Shown piece after piece: positions 54,491-64,000 of a stretch of DNA of 64,000 bases. The notes under the pieces are model-generated. The model saw only the letters and a list, made by a program, of their open reading frames with translations. It did not search any database and was not told the DNA's origin. Made by a program: the position numbers and the translations under genes. The stretch is from Trileptium ribeirensis (taxonomy: Eukaryota > Nematoda > Enoplea > Enoplida > Thoracostomopsidae): positions 26,454-90,453 of the forward strand of contig JASANE010017684.1 in NCBI GenBank assembly GCA_030248225.1, read 5' to 3'. Every line of letters starts with the position of its first letter. Positions within the stretch are counted from its first letter, which is position 1.

Positions 54491-57400
54491 GTTAAGTTTA
54501 AATATGATTTTGTGCATAATACAGTTCGGATATTGCAGAGAATTGTAAAAACTATTTAGGGCGGTGAGACGAGCAATTACATTCATCGAAATTAACAAAA
54601 TGTTTGAACATACATATAACGAATTTTCCTATTTTCAGTAATAATAGAAAGGTATAATGTATTTTTAATACTTTACTTCCTATGCATGATGCATCTTTAG
54701 CGAGAACTAAGTTAAAACTCTTTAATAATCGTATCATGAGTGTATCTATTTAGCTGCGTACATATTTAGCTGCGTACACAACAGTAATCGCACACAAATA
54801 TCAATTTTTCATTATGTACGCGGACCGATTTGCAAAACAGTAACACGTAGGTGTAACAGGACCGTTCCGGCCCGTTACGTGTAGTTTACAAGATTTCGAC
54901 GTTCAAATTACTTAAACGCGCCTTAAATCGAACCAGACATGGATTACGAAAACAAAATTTCCATAGGTTGCATGGTGCCATGGTCGTTGCTAATTGTAAT
55001 GCTTATCATCGCGTGTTATTAATATGTTATTGATATATTATTGTTATACTATGTTAATGATACATATGATAGGTATATAGATGTATTTTTGCTGCTGTGT
55101 ATCGTATTTTGTACTTGTGCATCATTTTGGGACGTGCCCGCAGGAGGTCACAGGAAGTCTGATTCGGCTAAGAGTTCACATCCACAACGAAGAGGCAAAT
55201 AATGGGAAACCCAAGCCGAACTCGACCACTAGCCCCCATTTCCCCATGGAAACTTCAAATTTATGACCGTCCGGGAATAGGAGGCCATGGACAATTTCAT
55301 GCCGTCCTATGGGTTGGGAGGTGATCAAAGCCGAAAGTATCGATTTTACCTGGGTCAAGCATTTTATAGCGAAATGGTCGCGTCAATAAGATGAAACAAA
55401 TGGGTTACGGTAGCTTCCGAATATTCGGAAACAACGGGCATCGGGCTCATTTATCGGCCCGTGACCGATCAACGGTTGATATTTCCAGGAAATGCTTCTT
55501 TCCGAGTACTTTCCGGTAGAGAATTTTCGAATAAGGTCAAAATGTTACTAGTCGCTGGAGGATTTCATGAGATATTTTGGGAACAAACAGGTGAAAGTTC
55601 AACTAACAGCCATTACTTACGCTAGGTTTGGCTTGTGACCATGGTTCCGAGTAGATATAACTTAGGTATATATATGGATATATGAATATATATGTGTTAC
55701 TTGATTTTCACGCCCCGGTACTTTCATTTTTCCCGCCCCCACTGGACAAATCCTCTCCTTTCACGCATCTTTAGCGCCCCCAAAATCGCCCGATCAGCGC
55801 TCTAGCCGCTGGTCTTTCTTCCTACCGTCCAGTCATTGATTGGAATTGTGCGTGTTTCTAAGCAGGCGGGTCTCGACCTGACCAGCCATTCCGCTGTTAT
55901 ATGAGTTATTTTTCTATTTTATAACGCACCATGGAATTCCGCGGATTGCGCACCAACCCCGCAGTCGACCCCTGGCTTTAAATGTGCACATGCGACCCTT
56001 TATTCAACTCGCCTGTTTTTGGCGAATACGACGATATGCGGCGAGCCTCCGCCCGACTTCTCGCTAGCCCGCTGTAACCCGTTAAAGTGCCCCTAGTTCG
56101 GAATACCGACTGAAAGTGGGTACAAAACGCCCGGAAATTTATCCTTAACTCGAAAATAGGCAAATCGACCACCATCATGTTCGCCATATACCCGGCGGGT
56201 CTCCGTCCGTTGCTCAGTTAACTCGGGACAGCCGACAAGAGCACCCCTACCACCATCGACACTCTCTATCTGTGGTGATTTTAGCCGCTGCCTTTCGGAC
56301 CGGAAAATCGCCCCTCGTTCAAATCGCCCTCTCATGGCGAGTTCAACGATACCCGGCTGGCGTCGCTCCGCCCAATCGTTAGTGCGGGGAAGCCCGCTGA
56401 AACCATACATACTTATATATATGTCGGAACCCGAACGTGGGTCCAGACCACGACTACGTCTACCCCCCTCGTGTTTGGTATCATTCGGCCCCGTTCTTCG
56501 TCCTGGGACCGAATTTCACCCCAGCCCCTCGAAAGTCCCCGGGGTTCCCTTCGGCCCGTTTCCTCTCCCGTGCCCTTTCTTTCTTCCTCTCCGTGTCCTC
56601 GGTTTTTCCTTTCTTTCTCTCTCTAACCGACTTCTTTGGTCGGCTGTCGTCGCTGTCGCTGTGGCTGTGTTGTATTTGTTGTTGTTGTTGCTATTGCTGT
56701 TGTGTAGTTGTTGTTGTTGTTTTCTGCGTGTTTCCTATGCGAACTTGAGCGACGTTTTTGTCGCTCAGGTCGCTTGTGTGTCTTGTGTGTATGATCATGT
56801 GTATGATCATAAATTTATAAGTTTTACGGACGGACTGGACGCTAACGACTAGGAAGGACGGGGGTATGTTTAGGGCCCTCCCGTGGGTTCCTGGGGTCCC
56901 CGACTAGGGCCCCCTGACAGTTATGGTACGCGGGAGTGTTGTGCATTCCTAACCGCAAGATGGGTTCGTTCCCGTTATCGGTTCTACCTTTTGGAACGTT
57001 TAAAGACGCCATGCCTCGACACCTGAGAAAGTGTCAGAATGGAATGTTTTGCTTTATCTCACGAGCCAACATATAAGCGTGCAATGTTTGCACGTTTACC
57101 CACTATTCAATAGTAAGATTTAGCCCCCAGATGGACTCTTAGGAGGCTTACGTAGGTGATGGATGGGACTGCTAACTCGTCGAACAATATAAATTTAGCA
57201 TTCGACGAGTTAGCCAACAAAATTTGATGAATGAGGACATGAAGACAAGACTGTCCTTAAACAAGTGTAGATTGTTAGCTTATTTTAACTGTCCCCACAC
57301 ACAAAACCACTCACTGATTTTGAATTTGACGGGTGATCCAACCATTTTCGTGGGACAGTTGGGAATAACGGACGATTTAAGTTAGGTAAGGGATTTAAAA

Positions 57401-60400
57401 AATCTGAGCGATGGATCTTGGGTAAGTTTTTTGACACAAATTTGAAATTAACAATGGATTAGGGTTCAAAATTAATTTCATTAGAATTTGGGTTAAATTC
57501 GCAGATGTTTGACCTCCAAATATTCGGAGGGTTCAAGTTTGATGTCGGCGATTTCGATTGAAGCCTACTCTCTCTAAAGGGGACCCAGGGTTTACGATAC
57601 CTGTCAAAAATAAAATTTGGGGAATTTTCCGATTGGGCGCCCGGGTTTGAACTTGAAAAAGTGGGCGACAAGAAATAATCGGTGATTGGATGGCGACAAA
57701 ATCGCCATCCTTCAATACAGGCGAAAAATTTGAGGCGACGACTACCGCGTCGACTCTCTCTTGGAATCAGTTCGACTTCGGCAGCGCGGAGTTCGGTCGA
57801 TTTTACTGACCGGCTCCGATGCTAGAGTTTATATGCTTTCGCAATTTGTTTTGCTTTTCCGTGCTTTTCTTCGAGATTTGCGTTTGGAATGGGATTCGAC
57901 CGGTGGAGGACCCGCGTAGACATCTTCCATCTCGCGGAAGGGGACTAGCAATTGCTGTCCCGGACCAAACATCGTAAGTCAGACTCGAGAGCATGGCGGT
58001 TTATTTTCCCCAGACATAAATGTAACAGACCATAGAAATTTCGTTCGCTGTAGCACGATTTCACTCTGTATAGGTTGACTTGACGCCCGCCGGTGGACGT
58101 CTCGCTTCCCACACCGATTCGCTACGATTTTGCATGTTCTTTGACAAACCTCCTCTAGTCGAGTTCCGTATTGGGCATTTTAGGCGATTGCACGGAGGGT
58201 AATAAGTTGTGAGCACCAAAGTCGAAGTCCTTCTGATTCCCCGTGGTCTTAGGCAGAACAAAACAAATTGGACGCGTCTCGTCCATGATTTTACATGACT
58301 TGTTGTTCTTGAGTTAGGATTAACGAATGTTCCTGAGTCGAACACGGTAAACTTTTCCGACGAGCACTAAGGACTTGTTTCACTATTTGCGTTTACAGTT
58401 TACAAATTTACAGCTTAATGGACCATTCGATGCTCATGCCGCTGCTTGAGCTCGGACTGACGTCGCTGTTAGGGACAGAGGACTAGCCTCTGTCGGGCTT
58501 TAGAAATCCCCAAAATTTCATTTATTAGCTTGAGCTAAGAAAATTTGGGGAGTGTAAAAGAATAAACAAATTCTAAGAACCTTAACTTGACGTAAGGTAT
58601 TTGCACTCCGCAAGGAGCAAAATTTGTACTGATTGTTTGCGGGTACGCGTCCTTCTTTCTTGTTTGTGCTAGCAGGTCATGTGTTTACTATTAAAAGCCA
58701 TTAGAAACTGGTATAGACCTCAGCCCCCGACCGCCCGGAACCCCGACAGCCCCATCGCACCGTTTGCCATCAGCTCATTAAAGGTACAGTGTTCTAGCGT
58801 CTACCCCGGAGCTACCTTGGTTGAACTATTAAAACTAGCAAAGTTCATAACAACCCGCACACGTGGTTAAGCTTAGTAGTAACTCCGAAGAAATCCCTGT
58901 CGACTAAAATGAGCCGACTGCATAGCCATCTTAAGTTGCGGCTAGCTCCAGAAAGGCACGTTGCCGTGCCCCCATGTTTAAAATAAAATCACAATACCCT
59001 AAGTGTCATAAAGAAAACTCGCGTCCTCTCGCGAGTCGTTTTGACTCCAAATCGAGCAAGTGCAAAACCCCGTTTTTTCTTTGGAGCGAGTTGATCGCTG
59101 AATTTAGCCATTTTACTGTTTTATCTCTGGTTTCCCGTTAGGCTATGTACTATGTATGCCCAGATTTGATTTTTCACAGTTTCAGCATTGTCCCTGTTGT
59201 TATTTTATTTTCCAGTTCTGAGATTCGATCCTGCTCGGGGAGTTCAGGCCCGCTGCAGAATCCTCCATAACTACCACTTGACTATCGAATTCTGATAGTT
59301 TTAAATAAAATTTTAGTAATAACTCGACTGCACAATTTCGATAGTGCAGTCGAGACACTGCATAAATACTATATGTGCAGTGTACTAAGGCTTTAGGATA
59401 AGTTAGAGAGAGAACAAACAAAGGACCTACAAGCCGAGGCAACGAAAAGAGAAGGGAACCACCAAAGAGAGCCCAACCGAGGGAGACGCAAACGCGTCTC
59501 GGAAGTCAAGGGGCCTATGGTCCCGAGTGTAGCATGAAACGGCAGGCTTACCCGCCCACGTCAAGCAAAACCACGGCAACCAGCGAAATACGGGCCGACT
59601 TCTAGAGCGTCCCGTATCCCATATGGGAGTACACAAAAGCACCTCAGCGTGCAAACCCAGTCCCGACAGTGGGAAAGGTGCGCTCACCCGTCAGAACGGT
59701 TAGAAAAGCGGCGTTGACCGCCTAGGAAATCGTCATAGACATCATTTGTCCGTGCCCCCATCTAGTTAGGCAATCGAAATAGTAACTAGGGGATGCCCTT
59801 AAAAATAATCGCAGCTGTGTTTCCAGCGAGTATAATGTAGTTCAACTGCAACCCCGAGACCAAAATCGACCCCCACCGTTATAAACCAACTACTTAAGGG
59901 TGTTAAGGACTAGAGACAATCCGTCTCTCTAGAGGACTACGAAATGTACTGAGACTAAGGCAATTTACAATTGGCACAAAACCCGCCCTAAAGGAGCAAT
60001 AATGTGGAAAACTCATTAGGGACGTTAGGCAAGATGTACCGAGTCAGGAATGCACACCGGACGGAGTTTCTATAAGGCTGACTATTACGTTCGTACCTCG
60101 TTTATATAATAATGTTGGTTGGTAGTTGCTTGCTTGAATGATCGCTGATCTCTTTCCATTGACCATGTATTGATATACGATATTGTTGACCTGTTTAACG
60201 TAACCATGCCTTAACTTGTACTATGAATCTAAGCTTTTGCCTGTACAATATTTCGTGCCCTTTTCTATTGAACGAATCCAATCGTGCCCGCTAGTTTCGG
60301 TACGCTGTTTCTATAGTTCGTGCTTACGTTGCTTTCTCTGCAAACCTGGCTTTTTTGCCCTTGTCTGGCCGGCACGCAACCAATCCCGCGCGTCACACCG

Positions 60401-62179
60401 ATCTTCTCCTCCCTTCCCCGCGTTTTGCACTGAATTCTTATAACGCCGCGCGTTATCGGGAGCGAACTTCGAAGCACGCCAGAATGTATAACCCGAGCTG
60501 TAGCTGACTTAGTTAACGCTCCACGTTGGACGCCTCGGGTACAGATTTTGGTCCGGTATTTCCGGGAACGCGTGCGCTCGCACCACCCCGCTCCCCGAGT
60601 TGACATAGACAAGGGAACGAATAGATACGACTGTTTCAAGACGTTTTTGTTCGTATAACGCTCCGACTGCCCGTATTTGACCTGTATTGTACATATCTTT
60701 AAATAAAGTGTTGAAAACCATTCCATGTGTCCAGCGTTGTTCATATCCAAGCGTCATAAGCGACCCCGAATGGACGGGCCAACCCCACGTGCCACGGCTT
60801 GACGAGAAGAATATTCCAAGCCCTGACACGTGTGGTTCGCCACCTGTGATTCAATGCAAGAGTAACGGAATTATTGCGAGAATGGTCCACAAAAAATCAT
60901 CTATCGAGCTCACTCGCGAAATCATTATACTCAAATAAAGATGAAGTTTATTAGGGAACTTCATCACTAGATACTAGTATAATCAAGTTACCACGTCCCA
61001 AAGTGGATAGTCCGACGTTAAACACTCAGGGAATGTCGGAACCCTGTGGGGGCAAGATAGGCTACGAGCCACTAAAATGTTCGACCGAGAATAAACTAAG
61101 CGGGACCCTAAAATTTATCTAGTAAATCTAAATTATCACGCGTCTTCACTTTAGATTGCAACAGACAAAACAACTTCCTTTAGTTCAGTATAGGGAACAT
61201 CGGTTGGACATCATGACCTGCGAGCAGGATTCGGTACCAACCTCCCTGGGGGACTTCAGTAATCATACCAAGATACTAGACACGTGCGCAACCAATCGGG
61301 CGGGGTCCAAACACACCTCGTGAAGCGCGCCTGCGGCCTGCTAAGCTCCATAGCTTCTTGGGTCTGACCAGGAAAAGTGGCAAGATAGTAAAACTTATGG
61401 TCCACCCTTGAGGTTATGATTGCCGGGGTCGTATGGGAATGGTGTTAGGAAGTTGCGCCATGCAGCTGCGTCCCGTTATTACATAGGTACTATTATTTGT
61501 CATTGCTTCACGAATTTGATCACAATTTACTAACCGCTTACATATAAAACGTGTTTCCAATCGCGCTTTCCGTCGCATGTATCTGCGGGCTGCTGTACGA
61601 TTTAGCATTAAATTTGTTGAACGCGGATATACTTGCAAAATTGAAAATTGTGTAACAGTGAATTGCGTTGGAGAATTCCTGTTTGGCTGTCACTAAATCG
61701 CGAATACTGTTGGCAGAAATGTGGATTGCACGATTCGATTTGTAATTTTGGTAAACAAACAACCATGATGTATATACGCACCCTCAGTGGTAGCGGTATA
61801 AGATTTGAAATGAAAAGCAATTGAAAATACAAGTATATATAATCGAGAAATAACAGTTAGTATAATACACTATAAGTAAGTATTTCTTGGATGTATAATT
61901 ATTTCAGTTATTCCTTGATAAATATATATATATTAACTTTTTTGTCTTCGAGCCAATACCGCTGTTTTGTGCTCGTCTTGACTGACTTTCATTTGGTAAT
62001 ATAGAAAGACAGTAAAGTAGAAAGTTGGCTTTATTTAAATGAAATATTGCACGTGCTACATTGTAATGCCACAACTTTTTCCAGGGAAACATTTTACAAT
62101 TATCAATATGGAAATTGCTTCACGTTCAATAACAACGTTTCGGTTGTGCGAAAATCAACTCGAGCCGGAGCTAATTACG
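54297..62179 (+). CDS. DEG/ENaC-type (degenerin) cation channel, two internal exons
   Basis: The exons join(54297-54490, 62085-62179) meet in phase 2, and the split codon TG|G gives Trp. Together they read SLKAQVDEIARYI, MSMGYNINEVMTSCVYNEKMDCEW, then ETFYNYQYGNCFTFN and KSTRAGANYG. The pattern C-x-Y-N-x-x-x-x-C, then YGNC-x-TFN, then T-R-A-G-x-x-YG is that of the extracellular cysteine-rich region of DEG/ENaC channels, here closest in wording to nematode degenerins. These form trimeric amiloride-sensitive Na+ channels in mechanosensation and related roles. Only about 97 residues of an expected 500-800 are visible; both membrane helices and the pore are on unrecognised exons. The intron of 7594 bp contains a GC-rich block. 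Coding looks intact across both exons. Confidence 0.82.
54747..54779. repeat. 16-bp tandem duplication
   Basis: TATTTAGCTGCGTACA occurs twice in a row. It lies in the channel gene intron, ahead of the GC-rich block. Confidence 0.8.
55970..56410 (-). repeat. Degenerate repeat array, three units of about 160 bp
   Basis: On the plus strand, GGCGA.T.C.ACGATA..CGGC..G.CTCCGCCC..TCG.TAG..CGCTG-like blocks recur near 56019, 56189 and 56336. On the minus strand they read as related peptide stretches (GFSGLPRTNDWAERR, GCPELTEQRTETRR, GLARSRAEARR). A coding origin is possible but the frame is broken. Confidence 0.45.
56640..56730. repeat. (GTT/GCT)n imperfect microsatellite
   Basis: Trinucleotide-rich run of GTTGTTGTTGTTGCTATTGC type, 90 bp. 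It accounts for the Leu/Cys/Val-rich low-complexity open frames over it. Confidence 0.85.
57171..57214. repeat. Perfect 14-bp inverted repeat (hairpin), 16-nt loop
   Basis: GCTAACTCGTCGAA at 57171-57184 is exactly complementary in reverse to TTCGACGAGTTAGC at 57201-57214. Confidence 0.9.
58474..58494. repeat. Perfect 8-bp hairpin, 5-nt loop
   Basis: GACAGAGG, loop ACTAG, CCTCTGTC. A second imperfect stem (CCCCAAAATTT with AAAATTTGGGG) follows at about 58508-58553. Confidence 0.8.
59323..59354. repeat. Perfect 11-bp hairpin, 10-nt loop
   Basis: CTCGACTGCAC at 59323-59333 pairs with GTGCAGTCGAG at 59344-59354. It lies in the GC-rich block. Confidence 0.9.
62085..62179 (+). CDS. DEG/ENaC exon 2 of the visible pair
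   Basis: The exon is 95 bp. The acceptor is CACAACTTTTTCCAG, and the donor is AAT TAC G then gtatca. It holds the family's YGNCFTFN motif. Reading past the donor (GISYQLND) also looks family-like for a few residues, so a later weak donor is possible. Confidence 0.83.
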
Positions 62180-62569
62180 GTATCAGTTATCAGTTGAATG
62201 ATCATATATTATTTCGTTTTTATTTTAGAGCGGCATTATATATGCGATATAAAATTGTTTTTAGCGGCAAGTTATACCTCAAATTTATGTAATAACAAAA
62301 AGGTGCAAAGACGGGCTGTTGCATTAGGACCTAATTTGAGTGGACTAGGTTTAGTTTAAGTAATGAGATAATTTCTCGTCATATCATTGCTGAAACAGCA
62401 AATTAAAATTTGTTGATCAATGCGAACTGAGTATATACCTGTGATAGCGGTAGCGGCAGAAGTAACCTTCGTGCGTGTGACATCGACAAAAACTGATAGT
62501 CGGATGGATGAATTTTCGAAAAGTTTTTATTATACGTGCAATTTTATTTAATTTTATAATTCTTTGTAG

Positions 62570-62730
62570 TGCTGGGCTCAAATACAATGTAATGCTAACC
62601 AAAAATTATAAAACTAATGCCACGATGAATCAGATTATCAGTGGTCATATGGGACCCCCTTATAGTTTCATCTGTATCTCGTCTACAGTGATAATGTCTA
62701 CTCAAGACAATCAGAATATGACATGAAACT
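62570..62730 (+). CDS. Possible next DEG/ENaC exon (boundary not canonical)
   Basis: The stretch GLKYNVMLTKNYKTN resembles what follows the YG motif in degenerins (G-L-x-x-x-L-x-x-x-x-x-Y). The only nearby AG (TTCTTTGTAG at about 62569) leaves the wrong phase by one base, so this is either a coincidence, an exon with an indel, or a different boundary. Confidence 0.25.
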
Positions 62731-64000
62731 TCTTTTCTAGGGCAGTCAGAATCCTGTCGTAGAGGTACAATTATTGTATTATAAAGTTTTGTCAAAGCAG
62801 CTTTTTTGAGCTTTAAAAACTAATGCTTCAAAAACTTCCCAAAAAGTGCAATTATCACGACTTTGACTGAGTTTCTTGCGTGTCTAGTCAATGGTCTTAC
62901 TTGCGACCGGCGGGCTTATATGGCAGTCGTGGCACCTTTGAAACTTCGCGATGTAGCTAAAATATTCCTTTTGGTGTTTTAGCTTTTTTGCAATTTTAGC
63001 ACGGGGAAAGCTAGAAGGCAAGTATACATTTTCCAATTTCTGAAAACGATAAAATCATCTCAGTATGCTTTTATCAATGCGTCAAACGCTATTGGCCTAC
63101 AACGCGGATAATACTGCTTAATATTTAAATGTTACGTAAAAGTTGTGAGCCATGAATGCCAAAGTATTCCGACGTTTTTAGGCACTGCACAAAAATATAA
63201 GGTACTACGATTTTAAGTTGTTTTGATTAAAACCTGTCGTCCCGTTGCTTATGTATTACTAAGTTAATTAGAAAAGTTAATTCTGGACATTATAATTGTC
63301 TAAATCCATCTGTTTATGAACTTCATTTAGCGGCAGTAAAGCAGGAAAGCTTATAGTTTGTCGCGATGCCTAAGATGCGTATAACTTTGGTTCGTATGAA
63401 GGCTTTGTTGCAGCCGCTAAGTTTTCTCACGTGGTTTCTCCTCAATCTACATTAATCACTTTTTCATATACAACAAAAATTATACTGCATACTCTGTTCG
63501 GAGCCGGTTTTCCTGCCTCCACTGGGGGTCTTCGAACTAGCGATAGGTACCTTATGAATACAACATAAATGAACTTTTAGAGGATTACACCCAAATCCAT
63601 ACATATTGACTTGTGTGGCATAGGCTAATATTTGTATATTGTTTTTGTGCTCTAGCGCTTAGTCTACATAATTCTGCAGATTAGAATTTGCTACAATTAC
63701 ACGATTGCAATTATAAAATAAGAGAACGAGATGAAAGCACCGAAATGAAGGAGCCCGAACATTTCCTTAAAAGCTTTTTGGTCACCAATGTTGATTTTGC
63801 TTTAGATAGCAAGTCGGTATAGAGCTTAAGCATGTCCTAAAACGAACGGGATATAAACATTATTAAATAAAAACGATCTGATAGTAAGATACCTATTTTA
63901 TAGTGTTTTTCGAGAACACTGCTATAATTCTAAATTTATAAAACGTTTGCGCATTGACACATAAACTTCAAGCTAAATATATCTGCTAGACATTTAAAAG
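62731..64000. other. AT-rich non-coding DNA to the window end
   Basis: No exon or repeat supported. Later exons of the channel gene may lie beyond the window. Confidence 0.35.

Larger units (their letters stand above)
54830..61480. other. GC-richer block of unknown origin inside the channel intron
   Basis: Base composition rises clearly against the AT-rich surroundings, with many CG dinucleotides, and falls again after about 61480. No open frame resembles reverse transcriptase, transposase or any protein I know; the longest are a low-complexity plus frame at 56334-56852 and a minus frame at 60265-60750. The block includes three perfect hairpins and a degenerate repeat array (listed separately). 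The 54491 donor and 62085 acceptor fit the gene without it, so it looks inserted, but no terminal repeats or target duplication were found. Confidence 0.5.

Noticed and set aside
56334..56852. 172-codon plus-strand open frame as a gene
   Set aside because: The middle is a GTT/GCT microsatellite giving Leu/Val/Cys runs, the N-terminal part overlaps the degenerate repeat array, and a second overlapping frame is equally open.
60265..60750. 161-codon minus-strand open frame as a gene
   Set aside because: Repeated TRG and RG words but no recognised domain; overlapping frames are also open, which fits GC-rich non-coding DNA.

Overview
The window is AT-rich nuclear DNA from an invertebrate animal. 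Three host genes are split over introns of 0.7-7.6 kb, and mobile-element remains fill most of the rest. The degenerin-type channel exon carries a pre-loop motif (STRAG/KSTRAG followed by YG) of the nematode degenerin style. The RTE fragment and the BEL/Pao element also resemble copies known from nematodes. A nematode is therefore my best guess, but this is inference and the species is not established.

Host genes: (1) A mitochondrial calcium uniporter (MCU) lies on the minus strand. Four consecutive phase-compatible exons (20709-20605, 19793-19645, 17361-17158, 16430-16248) encode the end of the N-terminal domain, the first coiled coil, both membrane helices with the DIME pore motif, and the C-terminal coiled coil. 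The 5' exons were not found. (2) An EGF-repeat gene lies on the plus strand, with exons 33428-33556, 36419-36532, 38258-38346 and probably a laminin-G-like exon 39947-40300. Its introns carry several tandem repeats, and one of these has quadruplicated an EGF exon's splice donor. (3) A DEG/ENaC-type channel lies on the plus strand, with exons 54297-54490 and 62085-62179. The 7.6 kb intron between them holds a GC-richer, hairpin-rich block of unknown origin.

Mobile DNA, left to right: a roughly 570 bp foldback element (445-1015); a broken hAT transposase (3.2-4.15 kb); several TA-flanked short inverted-repeat elements (14.6, 15.0, 21.1 and 22.2 kb); a decayed BEL/Pao retrotransposon (23.35-30.1 kb) with gag, protease, reverse transcriptase, RNase H, integrase and an extra third ORF; a PIF/Harbinger-type MITE (30.8 kb); tRNA-derived SINE heads (43.5 and 44.8 kb); a PWWP plus RNase-H-like transposase relic bracketed by a perfect 20-bp direct repeat 4 kb apart (46.11-50.13 kb); and an RTE-type LINE (50.85-52.9 kb) interrupted by a Harbinger MITE that is itself interrupted by a second MITE.

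The most unusual item is the BEL element's third ORF (28.95-29.98 kb). It joins a NADAR/YbiA-like (ADP-ribose-linked N-glycosidase) domain to an SGNH-hydrolase-like domain in the position where envelope genes sit. A good 3' splice site lies just ahead of an in-frame ATG, which would suit a spliced subgenomic message. I recognise no described system of this make-up, but I could not search databases.
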